A stretch of 64,000 bases of DNA. Source: Clostridia bacterium (GTDB taxonomy: Bacteria; Bacillota; Clostridia; Oscillospirales; RGIG5299). Made by a program: the position numbers and the translations under genes. This document shows positions 41,207 to 50,627 of this stretch, one piece after another. Within the stretch, counting starts at the first letter, position 1; the number at the start of each line of letters is the position of its first letter. The notes beneath the pieces are model-generated. The model had not been told where the DNA came from, searched no databases, and saw only the letters and a program-made list of their open reading frames with translations. The stretch is taken from contig JAFVQJ010000023.1 in the NCBI GenBank assembly GCA_017504945.1, positions 1 to 64,000 on the forward strand, written 5' to 3'.

Positions 41207-42302
41207 AAGAGCGGCTTGCATTTTTATTGCCGTATGCATTTTTTTACTTACCCTTACGGGGCTCGGCGGCTGCTTTGACTACGAGGAGATGAACAAGCTT
41301 ATACTTCTCACCGCCGTCGGAATAGACAGAGAGGACGAGGGATACAGAGTTTCGGCGCAGATAATCGTGAGCAAGGGAAGTATGGTTGGAGCGGCGCCGT
41401 CGATGATAGTAAAGAGCGCGAGCGGTAAGACTGTTACCGAGGCGATAAACAAAATACAGTATTATTACGCCGAGCCGATATATTTGGAGCATATAAAAAT
41501 AGTGGTCTTGAGTAAGGAGGTCGCCTCCGAGAGTATGGAAAAAACGGTGGAATTTATAGGCATTTTGGGACCGTTTTACAACTTCGAGGTGACGGTTGCG
41601 GCAAACGCAACAGCCGAGGAGGTCTTAAAGGCAGGCTCCTTTTCGAGCCATATAAACGCTATGGAGGCGGCGCAGATGATATCGGGTAACAATATATCCG
41701 CTCTGCCTCCCTCCGTTAAGGGCTACGAGATAATGACGGGCAAAAGCGATTACGTATTGCCGGAGCTTTATTTGCGTGATAACGACGATACCGAAAACAA
41801 TAGCTCGGAGGAAAAGGCAAGGAAGATAATCATCACCGAGGGCGGCGCCGTAATGAAGGACGGAAAGCTCGTTTCGGAGCTTGACGCGACAGAGTGCAGC
41901 GGCTTTTTGCTTGCGGCAAAAAAGACTCTTAACTGCAATATCTCTCTTGACGAGGGCGAAGCGGTAACGGTTATTGAAAACGTGCGAAAAATAAGCGTTT
42001 GCGTAAAGGACGGAGTGGCTACGGCAAGGATATCGGTCACACTTAAATTGGACGGTGCCCTTGAAGATAAGGAAGAGGCAAAAAAACAGCTTGAGGAAAG
42101 AATAGAGCAGACTCTTAATAAGCTCTACGGCGTCATCGGGTGCGACGCGCTCGGGCTTTTCGAGCTGTTTGAAGCGCATTGCCCGAGCTTTTTTGAAGGC
42201 AAAGAGCAGTTTGAAGAGGAGATCTACGGCATAAAAACCGAGGTGGAGCTTTCGCTCGTTTACGAATCGGGTAAAAATCCGCTTGAGGACAAAACGAATT
42301 AA
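41199..42302 (+). CDS. Spore germination receptor C subunit (GerC family lipoprotein)
   Basis: 367 residues from ATG 41199, which overlaps the GerA stop (ATGATTAA) and follows GGGGAGAG; the longer frame from 41166 is rejected. Signal peptide with lipobox GGC (Cys near 24), then the GerC-like YEEMNKLILLTAVGIDREDEGYRVSAQ and IQYYYAEPIYLEHIKIVVLS. The lipidated protein sits on the outer face of the spore inner membrane in the receptor complex. Confidence 0.93.
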   Translation: MIKRAACIFIAVCIFLLTLTGLGGCFDYEEMNKLILLTAVGIDREDEGYRVSAQIIVSKGSMVGAAPSMIVKSASGKTVTEAINKIQYYYAEPIYLEHIKIVVLSKEVASESMEKTVEFIGILGPFYNFEVTVAANATAEEVLKAGSFSSHINAMEAAQMISGNNISALPPSVKGYEIMTGKSDYVLPELYLRDNDDTENNSSEEKARKIIITEGGAVMKDGKLVSELDATECSGFLLAAKKTLNCNISLDEGEAVTVIENVRKISVCVKDGVATARISVTLKLDGALEDKEEAKKQLEERIEQTLNKLYGVIGCDALGLFELFEAHCPSFFEGKEQFEEEIYGIKTEVELSLVYESGKNPLEDKTN

Positions 42303-42314
42303 AGAGGCAGACAA

Positions 42315-43385
42315 ATGAAGATATTCTCAAAATACCGACTTTTTACCGTAATAGCCTTTTTTATCTTCGGAAACACCTTGCTTACAAAAACGGTTTTTCA
42401 AGGCGGCAAGGATTTTTATCTTTCGGCGCTTATTGCCGTTTGCTTTGCCGCGATTATTCTCGTTGCGGTAACGGCGCCGTTTTTGAAATATCCCTACCTG
42501 ACTGCAGGCGAATATATTAAAATGAAAACGGGAAAGGCCGGAGAAAAGGCAATAAACGCTCTGCTGCTTATATTTTTATCCCTCTCGGCGTTAAAGCTCT
42601 ACCTTGAATTTATAAAATTTCTCACCTCGGTGTCGCTCAATATTACGCCCAACTACTTTATCGCGATAGCGGTATCGGTGTTCGTTTTACTGCTTTCATT
42701 GCTCGGAATCGAAAATATATCGGCGTACACCTCGGCGGTGTTTATATTTGCGGCGGCTTTCGCGGTGTATTCGGTAATATCGGGAGCGTCGCTCTTCAAA
42801 ATAGAGACGTTTATGCCGCTTGCCGACATAAAGACCGAGAAAATGCTCGGTAACGCCGCCGAGATATTTCTTTTTATTCTTTCCGACGTCGCGGCAATAA
42901 TATTTTTCTGCAAAAGGGGATCAAACGGAAAAGACGTTTTAAAATCGTCGCTTGCCGCTTTGGCGGTGTGGTTTGCCGTTACGGCGGCGGTGGGAGCATT
43001 GCCGATCGCCGTTTTTGGCGAAGGATACGAGATTTTTAAATATCCCGTTTTTCAGGCGCTGGCGTCTGTAAAAGGAGTTTCATTTTTGCCGAAAAACAGC
43101 TTTCTTTTTCTCGTTTTGGGATTTATTATAATGATAATAAAGCTCTCGGTTACCCTTTCATTTATTGGAGAGGTAACAGAAAATATAACGGGCGGTAAAA
43201 GGACGGGAAAGGCGAGGATAATAACGAGAGCCGTGCCGGTGGTATTGATAACGTCGGTTGCATCGTTTTTGCTTATAAACGGAATCAAGGCGGAGGAAGA
43301 GATAAAGATGATCTGCGCCGTAGCCGCCGTTGCTTCGTTTTCAGCGCTTTTGATATTGAATTTAAAGAGATACCGAAGAAAATAA
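42315..43385 (+). CDS. Spore germination receptor B subunit (GerB family permease)
   Basis: 356 residues, ten hydrophobic helices, APC-like spore permease. It shows the family LTKTVFQGGKDFYLSALIAV opening and KMKTGKAGEKAINALLLIF. In characterised receptors this subunit binds the germinant, often an amino acid. The order here is A-C-B, and the operon ends at the bidirectional hairpin at 43388. Confidence 0.9.
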   Translation: MKIFSKYRLFTVIAFFIFGNTLLTKTVFQGGKDFYLSALIAVCFAAIILVAVTAPFLKYPYLTAGEYIKMKTGKAGEKAINALLLIFLSLSALKLYLEFIKFLTSVSLNITPNYFIAIAVSVFVLLLSLLGIENISAYTSAVFIFAAAFAVYSVISGASLFKIETFMPLADIKTEKMLGNAAEIFLFILSDVAAIIFFCKRGSNGKDVLKSSLAALAVWFAVTAAVGALPIAVFGEGYEIFKYPVFQALASVKGVSFLPKNSFLFLVLGFIIMIIKLSVTLSFIGEVTENITGGKRTGKARIITRAVPVVLITSVASFLLINGIKAEEEIKMICAVAAVASFSALLILNLKRYRRK

Positions 43386-43387
43386 AA

Positions 43388-43412
43388 AAGCACCGTGAGA
43401 TCCACGGTGCTT
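43388..43412. terminator. Bidirectional terminator between gerB and gpsA
   Basis: GCACCGTG/CACGGTGC stem with A run left and T run right, serving the convergent germination and gpsA operons. Confidence 0.85.
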
Positions 43413-43417
43413 TGTAT

Positions 43418-44419
43418 TTATTTCCAGCTTTCCTCGCGCTCCGACTTCTTTTCACGAAGCATAAGGTCGGTTATTGCTTCCTTGGGAGATTTGTTTTCGT
43501 AAAGAACGCGGTATATCTCGGTGATTATCGGCATATCCGCCTTTTCCTTAATGGCAAGTCTGTAAGCGGCGGACGCGGTCTTATAGCCCTCGACAGTCAT
43601 ACCTATCTCGGCTACCGCCTCCGATGCGGGAACGCCCTTGCCTATGAGAATACCGCAGCGTCTGTTACGGCTGTGCATACTGGTGCAGGTAACGATAAGG
43701 TCGCCGATACCCGCAAGACCGGAGAAGGTCTCTCTGTCGCCTCCCATTTTAACGCCGAGCCGTGCTATCTCCGCAATTCCTCTCGTCATTAAAGCCGCCT
43801 TGGTGTTGTCGCCGAGTCCAAGACCGTCAACCGTTCCCGCGGCAAGCGCAATGACGTTTTTAAGAGCGCCGCCGAGCTCGGTCCCTACGATATCCTTGGT
43901 GGTATAAAGGCGGAAGGACTCGTTCATAAGCTGATTTTGCACGTATCTTGCCGTGCGCTTGCTTTTTGAGGCAACTACGTTTGCCGTGGGAATTCCTCTT
44001 GCAACCTCCTCGGCGTGAGAGGGACCCGACATAACGGCAAGCGCCTTGGGATTTGAAAGCTCCTCGTTGATGACCTCGGAAAGCCTCATAAGAGAGGACT
44101 CCTCAAGTCCCTTACCGATGTTTACCACCGTCTGACCGTTGTAGATACCCTTAAGCTCTCTGCAAACGGAGCGCACCGCAACGCTGGGAACGGCAAGAAT
44201 TATAATGTCCGCTCCTTCGGTGCAGGCAATATCGGAGGTAAGCTCTATGCTTTTTGGAATCAAGGCTCCCTTTAAAAGCGGGTTTTCACGGGTGGCGGAA
44301 AGAGTGTCGATCTCGCTTTGAAATTTACTCCAAAGAGAAACGCGATGACCGTGCTTTGCGGTCATTATCGCCATGGCGGTGCCCCAACCGCCCGAACCCA
44401 AAACTGCAATGTTAGCCAT
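43418..44419 (-). CDS. gpsA: Glycerol-3-phosphate dehydrogenase [NAD(P)+]
   Basis: 333 residues, makes sn-glycerol 3-phosphate from DHAP for phospholipid synthesis. NAD motif LGSGGWGTAMA at 6-16, catalytic Lys in GGALKNVIALAAG, and GLAGIGDLIVTC. It is 4 bp downstream of plsY, coupling precursor supply with acylation. Short C-terminal charged tail. Confidence 0.96.
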   Translation of the reverse strand: MANIAVLGSGGWGTAMAIMTAKHGHRVSLWSKFQSEIDTLSATRENPLLKGALIPKSIELTSDIACTEGADIIILAVPSVAVRSVCRELKGIYNGQTVVNIGKGLEESSLMRLSEVINEELSNPKALAVMSGPSHAEEVARGIPTANVVASKSKRTARYVQNQLMNESFRLYTTKDIVGTELGGALKNVIALAAGTVDGLGLGDNTKAALMTRGIAEIARLGVKMGGDRETFSGLAGIGDLIVTCTSMHSRNRRCGILIGKGVPASEAVAEIGMTVEGYKTASAAYRLAIKEKADMPIITEIYRVLYENKSPKEAITDLMLREKKSEREESWK

Positions 44420-44423
44420 AAAA

Positions 44424-45065
44424 TCACTTATCCTTTTTGCTTCCTATCTTGCTCTCGGTGCCCTTTATGAGCCTTACGATGTTCGCTCTGTGCGAAATAA
44501 TTGCGGCGGTGCCGATTGCCGCAAAAACGGCGGTAGGCCATATTACCGTTTCAAAGGGTACCTTGAAAAGAAAATGAGTGTAGAGAAAATAGAAAACGGG
44601 AGTCATAAAGCCTGCGGCAACAGAGCCAAGGCTTACGTATTTGGTAATTGCCACTATAATTCCCCACATAACGAGGAGTGAGAGCATGGTAAGCGGAGTG
44701 ATTCCCAACAAAACGCCGGCCGTTACCGCAATGCCTTTTCCGCCCTTAAAACCGTAAAAAACGGGAAAAAGATGACCCATAACGGCAAAAAATGCAATTA
44801 TTGCAAGGTAAAGATCGCCTGCAGAGCCCAAGATAAGTCTTGCAAGCAAAACGGCGACAAGACCTTTAAGCATATCGAGCACCATTACCAAAACGCCCTT
44901 TTTTGCGCCGAGCACTCTTATTACGTTGGTGCCGCCCGCGTTTCCGCTGCCGAAATCTCTTATATCCTTATGTATGAGCCTTTCGGTAATTATTATCGAA
45001 AAGCTTATGCTGCCAAGCAGGTAAGCGACGATACAAAGCGCCGCGACCGTTAGGTAAAATTCCAT
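44424..45065 (-). CDS. plsY: Acyl-phosphate:glycerol-3-phosphate acyltransferase PlsY
   Basis: 213 residues, membrane enzyme adding the first acyl chain to glycerol 3-phosphate. Conserved loops GSGNAGGTNVIRVLG and YGFKGGKGIAVTAG are present. Seven-helix topology typical. Ten bases after der, four bases before gpsA. Confidence 0.96.
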   Translation of the reverse strand: MEFYLTVAALCIVAYLLGSISFSIIITERLIHKDIRDFGSGNAGGTNVIRVLGAKKGVLVMVLDMLKGLVAVLLARLILGSAGDLYLAIIAFFAVMGHLFPVFYGFKGGKGIAVTAGVLLGITPLTMLSLLVMWGIIVAITKYVSLGSVAAGFMTPVFYFLYTHFLFKVPFETVIWPTAVFAAIGTAAIISHRANIVRLIKGTESKIGSKKDK

Positions 45066-45075
45066 AACAAAAACC

Positions 45076-46416
45076 TCAAAGCTCGAATTTTTCGCCTCTC
45101 GTGCGAACGTTAAAGACTATGGGAGTGCCTTTAAATCCAAAGACCTCTCTCAAGCGGTTTTCGATGTAGCGCTGATAAGAAAAATGGAAAAGCTCCTTGC
45201 TGTTTACGAAAAAGCTGAAGGAGGGCGGACGGACGCCCGTCTGCGTCATATAATATATCTTCAGACGCTTGCCCTTGTCCGACGGCGGCTCGGTACGCTC
45301 GGTGCAGTCGGCAAGAAATTCGTTTAAAACACCGGTTGCGATGCGTTTCTGATTTTCTGCGTTTGCAAGAGATACCGTTTTAAAGAGCTTATCTATTCGT
45401 TTACCCGTTTTTGCCGAGATAAACACCGTTTCAACGTAGTCCATAAAGGAAAATTCCTTTTTGATATCGTTAAGCTGCTTGTTCATGGTGTAGGAGTCCT
45501 TATCCTCAACGATATCCCACTTATTAACGGCAATGACGGTTGCCTTTCCGGCGTTGTGAGCATAGCCCACTATCTTGGTGTCCTGCTCCGAGGGACCCTC
45601 GGTGGCGTCTATCATAAGAACGGCAACGTCGGCTCTGTCGATGGCTGAATACGCTCTTATAATGCTGTATTTTTCAATGTTTTCTTCAATTTTGGACTGC
45701 TTTCTTATTCCCGCCGTGTCGATAAGATTGAATTTGCCCCACGGCGTTTCTATAAGATTGTCAACGGCGTCACGGGTGGTGCCCGCCACGTCGGAGACTA
45801 TCATTCTGTCCTCCTCGAGCACGCGGTTTACCAAGGAGGATTTTCCGGCGTTTGGCTTACCGATGATGGCAACGGTAATGATGCCCTCCTCCTCTGCCTC
45901 CTTCTCAGCCTCGCGAGAGGGAAGGTGAGAGAATATCTCGTCGAGCAGGTCGCCCGTGCCGTGACCGTGAAGCGACGAAACGGGGAAGGGATCTCCAAGC
46001 CCCAAATTGTAAAACTCGTAAAGCTCCGCGGGCGGCTCGCCTATTGAGTCGACCTTGTTGACGCAAAGCACGACGGGCTTTTTCGATTTCTTTAGCTTAT
46101 CGGCGACGGCGTGGTCGTCGGCGGTAACGCCTACGGTAACGTCTGCAAGCATAACTATAACGTCGGCGGTGTCTATTGCTATCTCCGCCTGACGGGTCAT
46201 TTTTGAAACTATCGGGTCGTTTACGTTTTTTTCAATACCGCCGGTATCGATTACTATAAAAGGTCTGTCGAGCCACTCCGCCTCGGCGTAAACTCTGTCA
46301 CGGGTAACGCCGGGGGTATCGTCAACGATGGAAATACGCTTTCCCGCAAGCTTGTTGAAAAGCGTTGATTTTCCCACGTTGGGACGTCCTATAATTGCAA
46401 CAACGGGTTTTTTCAT
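45076..46416 (-). CDS. der: Ribosome-assembly GTPase Der (EngA)
   Basis: 446 residues with two GTPase domains (GRPNVGKSTLFNKL and GKPNAGKSSLVNRV P-loops, each with NKxD) and a C-terminal KH-like domain (YIENRLREVFGFKGTPIV). Needed for 50S subunit maturation. Start taken at ATG 46416 behind GGAGG; an upstream TTG is less likely. der-plsY-gpsA is a conserved Firmicute order. Confidence 0.96.
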   Translation of the reverse strand: MKKPVVAIIGRPNVGKSTLFNKLAGKRISIVDDTPGVTRDRVYAEAEWLDRPFIVIDTGGIEKNVNDPIVSKMTRQAEIAIDTADVIVMLADVTVGVTADDHAVADKLKKSKKPVVLCVNKVDSIGEPPAELYEFYNLGLGDPFPVSSLHGHGTGDLLDEIFSHLPSREAEKEAEEEGIITVAIIGKPNAGKSSLVNRVLEEDRMIVSDVAGTTRDAVDNLIETPWGKFNLIDTAGIRKQSKIEENIEKYSIIRAYSAIDRADVAVLMIDATEGPSEQDTKIVGYAHNAGKATVIAVNKWDIVEDKDSYTMNKQLNDIKKEFSFMDYVETVFISAKTGKRIDKLFKTVSLANAENQKRIATGVLNEFLADCTERTEPPSDKGKRLKIYYMTQTGVRPPSFSFFVNSKELFHFSYQRYIENRLREVFGFKGTPIVFNVRTRGEKFEL

Positions 46417-46436
46417 CAAAAAACCTCCATAAGCTA

Positions 46437-47729
46437 TTATTTCAAAACAGCAGAAACGAAATCGCTTCCGCTTCCGCCTACTATCCTCACCTTGACTCCG
46501 AGCGCCCTTTCAACGTCGGCGGGGGTGAGAGAATCGAGGAACATATCTCCCTCAAAGCGAAGCATCGAGGAGGGGATAAGCAAATATTCCCCAAGCTCCT
46601 TGCCCTTGAGCTGATCTATTATATCTGTGGCGGTAACAAGACCGCTCACGGTAACGCTCTTTCCGAAGAAATTATTTTCTATCGCAAAAACATTACACCT
46701 TAAATTATGCACTTTTTTTGCAATTTCGTCAACTGATTTAACAATATTTTTACAAGCGGCAACGCCGGTTGCTATCGAAACGCCGTGGCGCTGACGCTTT
46801 GTCTTAAGCTTCGAGAGAGCCTCCGCTACCTCGCTGTCAAACAGCGAAAGAAGCCCCACTCCGTTTTCGAGCTGGGTAAATTCCTCGTAAAAACTTGCGT
46901 CGGGACAGTCCTTTCCCGCCTTTACGAAAAATTCGTCGGCAGGGAAAACGAGCCTCGTTCCGAGCTCATTAAGACATCTGTCGCCAAACTCGGTAACGGT
47001 TTTTATCACCTCGAGGCTCGACTCGCTGTCAAACGCCTTGAGCGGATAAAGCCCTTCACGGTGGTCGGTAAGACCAACGGGGACGACGGATACGCTCGAA
47101 ACGGCGGGATAAAGCTCCTTAAGACCGTTTAGGGTGTATAAAAGCTCCTTACCGTCGTTTATATCTCTGCAAAGCACTATCTGGCACTTCATTTCGATGT
47201 GAGCCTCTGCAAGACGCTTCATAAGCTCGCCTATCCTGTCGGCAAAGCGGTTTCCGAGCATCTTCTTGCGAAGCTCACCGTTTAGCGTGTGAACGGAAAC
47301 GTTTATGGGACTGATCTTTAACTTTATTATTCTGTCGATGTCACAGTCCTTCAAATTGGTGAGGGTAACGTAATTCCCGTGCATAAAGGAAAGACGGAGA
47401 TCGTCGTCCTTGACGTATATCGTATCTCGCATTCCCTTGGGGTTTTGGTCGATAAAGCAGAAGATGCATTTGTTTGAGCAGCTCTTTTGCGAGTCCATCA
47501 AAAAGCTGTCAAACTCAAGACCGAGGTCGTCGTATTCGTCTTTTTTAACGGAAACTTTTATCTCCTTGCCGTTTCTCAAAACGGTTACCGACGGATCCTC
47601 CGCTACCGAGTAGTACATATAATCAAGAATATCCCTTATCTCGTTTCCGTTTATCGAAATAAGCTCGTCGCCCGCAAAAATGACCTTTGCGGCAGGGGAA
47701 CGCCTGTCTACCGAAACGACCTTTGCCAA
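46437..47729 (-). CDS. DUF512 radical-SAM-like protein with N-terminal PDZ
   Basis: 430 residues. A PDZ-like region (1-60, RRSPAAKVIFAGDELISING) is followed by the iron-sulfur motif CSNKCIFCFIDQ (CxxxCxxC near 84-91) and the DUF512 C-terminal domain. This family (TIGR03279) commonly lies beside der in Clostridia and has unknown function. TTG start at 47729 with GAGAGGTGAAGG upstream. Confidence 0.9.
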   Translation of the reverse strand: MAKVVSVDRRSPAAKVIFAGDELISINGNEIRDILDYMYYSVAEDPSVTVLRNGKEIKVSVKKDEYDDLGLEFDSFLMDSQKSCSNKCIFCFIDQNPKGMRDTIYVKDDDLRLSFMHGNYVTLTNLKDCDIDRIIKLKISPINVSVHTLNGELRKKMLGNRFADRIGELMKRLAEAHIEMKCQIVLCRDINDGKELLYTLNGLKELYPAVSSVSVVPVGLTDHREGLYPLKAFDSESSLEVIKTVTEFGDRCLNELGTRLVFPADEFFVKAGKDCPDASFYEEFTQLENGVGLLSLFDSEVAEALSKLKTKRQRHGVSIATGVAACKNIVKSVDEIAKKVHNLRCNVFAIENNFFGKSVTVSGLVTATDIIDQLKGKELGEYLLIPSSMLRFEGDMFLDSLTPADVERALGVKVRIVGGSGSDFVSAVLK

Positions 47730-47752
47730 TTACCTTCACCTCTCAATAAACA

Positions 47753-47780
47753 AAAAAGAGTTGCCAAAACAACTCTTTCC
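47753..47780 (-). terminator. Terminator of rpmF
   Basis: AAAGAGTTG/CAACTCTTT stem with T run on the minus strand. Confidence 0.8.
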
Positions 47781-47786
47781 GTTTAA

Positions 47787-47987
47787 TTATGCTTCGTTAG
47801 CTTTCTCTGCTTCTTTCTTTACTACCTCTTTGCCGTCGTAAAATCCGCAAGCGCTGCAAACGGTGTGCGGCTTTATGAGCTCGTGACAATGAGGACAAGC
47901 GATAAGATTGGGAGTGTCGAGCTTCCAAACGTTAGAACGTCTCTTATCTCTTCTTGCTTTTGAAACCTTTCTCTTCGGTACTGCCAT
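47787..47987 (-). CDS. rpmF: Ribosomal protein bL32
   Basis: 66 residues. MAVPKRKVSKARRDKRRS start and a zinc ribbon CPHC...CSAC at about 32-49, hence the zinc-containing form. It follows the DUF177 gene, the usual yceD-rpmF pair. The C-terminus is extended by an alanine/glutamate/lysine tail. Confidence 0.97.
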   Translation of the reverse strand: MAVPKRKVSKARRDKRRSNVWKLDTPNLIACPHCHELIKPHTVCSACGFYDGKEVVKKEAEKANEA

Positions 47988-48040
47988 TTTTAAATCCTCC
48001 TTTTATGGTAAGCGATGTTTTAATTTACTTTTTTGAACAC

Positions 48041-48442
48041 TTATAACTCAATTCCGGGGCAGTCTTCACTGCACAGCTTCTGGTAGGGAAGCGAAAGGCA
48101 AAGTGCCTCCCAGACGAGCGGATCGAGCTCAATGCCGTTATTTTCCGCCAAAACGCAGTCAAACGATTCCTCGTCCTTAAATACCACGGTGTAATCCTCG
48201 CTTGAAGCTACAGTAAGTTTGTATTCGGAAAGACATCTGTCGCAGGCGACGGTGAGCTCCGTTTCAAACGAGATATTGAGAAGCACGGTGCCGTTTGCAT
48301 CGGTAAGCTTGGCGGTAACGCTTATCGGGAAGTCGGCCTTAAAGCCTGCATTCTCGTAATCGTAGCCGGGAAAGCCGTTTATTTCGAAACGGACCGTGTC
48401 GCTTCCGCCGTTTTTGGTAAGATTTTGTAAATTGTATCTCAA
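48041..48442 (-). CDS. DUF177 (YceD-like) protein
   Basis: About 133 residues from TTG 48442, chosen because GGGAGG lies eight bases upstream; the longer frame to 48478 begins before that site. Motif LTVACDRCLSEY with a paired Cys near the C-terminus. The family is linked to 23S rRNA/50S maturation and is encoded with rpmF. Confidence 0.88.
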   Translation of the reverse strand: MRYNLQNLTKNGGSDTVRFEINGFPGYDYENAGFKADFPISVTAKLTDANGTVLLNISFETELTVACDRCLSEYKLTVASSEDYTVVFKDEESFDCVLAENNGIELDPLVWEALCLSLPYQKLCSEDCPGIEL

Positions 48443-48495
48443 CGTTAAAACCTCCCAAACGGCAAAAAAACACCGCAATTAAAGTGTACCGAATA

Positions 48496-48524
48496 ATTAT
48501 AAACCTTAATTTCGATTTTGTCAA
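48496..48524 (-). promoter_or_regulatory. Promoter of yceD-rpmF
   Basis: Minus-strand TTGACA (48519-48524), 17-bp spacer, TATAAT (48496-48501). Confidence 0.85.
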
Positions 48525-48594
48525 CCGATTTTATTCTTTTTTGCATTAAAATAACCGATAAAAATATAATAAACACATTTTTTGTAAAATTATA

Positions 48595-48623
48595 TTGTAA
48601 TCGGTTAAAAAAATTGTTATAAT
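48595..48623 (+). promoter_or_regulatory. Promoter of the DnaD-DnaI-like operon
   Basis: TTGTAA (48595-48600), 17-bp spacer, TATAAT (48618-48623). Confidence 0.8.
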
Positions 48624-48656
48624 AAATTATCACGCTGTTTGCAAGGAGGTCATTTT

Positions 48657-49595
48657 ATGTCTGCAATAATATTTGAAAAAACCGAAAATTCATTTTTCCT
48701 CGTGCCCTCCGAGCTGGTAGACAGGTATCTCGACGGCGCAAGCGAGCTTGAGCTTAAGCTTATGCTCTATCTGCTTCGCAACGGAGGCAAGCTTCTTTCG
48801 GAGGATATGCTTGCGCAAAAATTCTCCGTTTCCGCAGAAGAAATAATGGGCGCCGTTGATTTTTGGGTAAAGAGCGGAATAATCGTTAAAAAGAACGAAC
48901 GCTATTCGATAAATTTCTCGGTGAAGGACAGCCGTCCGAGCTATTCTGCCGACGTTATCGCAAAGCGGGTTGAGGGCGACCCGAATCTGAGGGCGCTTAT
49001 AAACGGTGTAGAAACGCTGTTTGGCAAAATGCTCTCGCCCACCGAATTGAATTCTCTTATGACGCTCTACGAGTGGGACGGAATTTCCCCCGAGCTTATT
49101 TTGCTCATAATCTCGCATTGCAAGGAAAACGGCAAAAAGGGCTTTAAATACATAGAAAAGACCGCTGTCGAGTGGTTCGAGGCGGGAATAGACACGGTGG
49201 AAAAGGCAGAAGCCAAAATAAAGGAATCGGAGCGCAGAAAAAGCACCGAATACACCGTTCAGAAGATAATAGGCGCCGAAAACAGAGCGCTCACCGCCAA
49301 GGAAAAGGAATGCGTAAATGCTTGGATAAACGAGCTTGAGACAAGTGAAGAGCTTATATCCCGCGCATATGAAACCACCGTTGAGAAAACGGGAAAATAC
49401 TCGATAGGCTATATGAACACCGTTTTGCGAAGCTGGCACACGCAGGGAATAAAAACGGTAAAGGATCTTGAAAAGGATAAAAAGCCTGCCGCAAAGAAAA
49501 CGTCCGCAAAGAGTAAGAACGCAAAGCTCAATGCGGGGAAATACGCCGAATACTCTTGGGAAATACTCAAAAACGAAACTGAAAATCTCGATTAA
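48657..49595 (+). CDS. DnaD domain protein
   Basis: 312 residues from ATG 48657 (AAGGAGGTCA upstream; frame start at 48639 rejected). An N-terminal winged-helix region (LMLYLLRNGGKLLSEDMLAQKFSV) is followed by two DnaD-like domains, with the YxxxI-type pattern in TEYTVQKIIGA and WINELETSEELISRAYE. DnaD proteins act with DnaB/DnaI to load the replicative helicase at oriC and restart sites. It lies 12 bp before the DnaI-like loader gene. Confidence 0.88.
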   Translation: MSAIIFEKTENSFFLVPSELVDRYLDGASELELKLMLYLLRNGGKLLSEDMLAQKFSVSAEEIMGAVDFWVKSGIIVKKNERYSINFSVKDSRPSYSADVIAKRVEGDPNLRALINGVETLFGKMLSPTELNSLMTLYEWDGISPELILLIISHCKENGKKGFKYIEKTAVEWFEAGIDTVEKAEAKIKESERRKSTEYTVQKIIGAENRALTAKEKECVNAWINELETSEELISRAYETTVEKTGKYSIGYMNTVLRSWHTQGIKTVKDLEKDKKPAAKKTSAKSKNAKLNAGKYAEYSWEILKNETENLD

Positions 49596-49607
49596 CGGAG
49601 AATAAAG

Positions 49608-50627
49608 ATGTATAACGCAGAAGCATATAAGGCAGTACTTGCCAAATACGAAGCAAGGCGCATCCGCCGTGAGCGCGAGCTTGAGGAAAACAGAAAAAAG
49701 GCTATCACCTCGGTGCCGCAGATAGAGACCATCGACGCCGAGCTTGCATCGCTTGCCTCGGCGGCGGTGCTTAAGGCTATGAGCAGCGAGACCGAAAAGG
49801 CAAAGAAAAAGGCGATAAAGGAATTTAAGGAGAGAAGCGTTGAGCTTCAGGCGCAGAAGATAGAGCTTTTGGTAACGGGCGGCTTCTCCACCGATTTTCT
49901 CGATGAGAAATTTCAGTGCAAAAAATGTCAGGATAAGGGCTTTATCGGCACGAAAATGTGTGATTGCTTCAGAAAAGAGCTTAATCGCGAGTGCTACGGA
50001 AGGACAAAGCTTGCCTCGATAATCGACGATTGCACCTTCAAAAGCTTTGATCTCAGCTTTTACGACGACGAGCCCATTGCCGAATACGGCAGAAGCGCAA
50101 AGGAAAATATGAAGCGCGTTTACGACTATTGCCGTGAATACGCCGCAAGCTTCACCACCGCGTCGCCGAATTTACTTCTTACCGGTCAACCCGGGCTTGG
50201 AAAGACCTTCCTCTCCTCCGCGATAGCGAGAGAGGTAATAGACCGCGGCTTTTACGTGCTTTACGAGAGCTGTCAGAATATACTCACGAGAATGGAAAAC
50301 GCTAAATTCAAAAACTTGAACGACGATTTTTCCGATCTTTTAAGCTGTGAGCTGCTTATAATCGACGATCTCGGCGCGGAATTCAAAACGCAGTTTTCCG
50401 AATCGTGCATTTATAATATAATCAACAGCCGAATAATCTCAAAGCTTCCCACCGTGATAAGCACCAACCTCACGCCCGACGAGATATCGGAAAGCTACCA
50501 CGAGAGGATAGGCTCGCGCATTTTGGGCGAATATACCACCGTTATGTTTTTGGGAACCGACGTAAGACTTCAAAAGCTTGCGCGCGCCTCGAAAAAGAAA
50601 AAGAATAAGGAAAAGACCGAGAGATGA
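49608..50627 (+). CDS. DnaC/DnaI-like helicase loader ATPase
   Basis: 339 residues. A zinc site CKKC...CDC lies near 103-119, then an AAA+ domain with Walker A LTGQPGLGKTFL (near 190) and Walker B LLIIDDLGAEF, plus arginine-finger region ERIGSRILGEY. The N-terminal 90 residues are predicted coiled coil, as in DnaI. It loads the DnaB-type helicase on DNA. Overlaps the decarboxylase gene by 4 bp (ATGA). Confidence 0.9.
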   Translation: MYNAEAYKAVLAKYEARRIRRERELEENRKKAITSVPQIETIDAELASLASAAVLKAMSSETEKAKKKAIKEFKERSVELQAQKIELLVTGGFSTDFLDEKFQCKKCQDKGFIGTKMCDCFRKELNRECYGRTKLASIIDDCTFKSFDLSFYDDEPIAEYGRSAKENMKRVYDYCREYAASFTTASPNLLLTGQPGLGKTFLSSAIAREVIDRGFYVLYESCQNILTRMENAKFKNLNDDFSDLLSCELLIIDDLGAEFKTQFSESCIYNIINSRIISKLPTVISTNLTPDEISESYHERIGSRILGEYTTVMFLGTDVRLQKLARASKKKKNKEKTER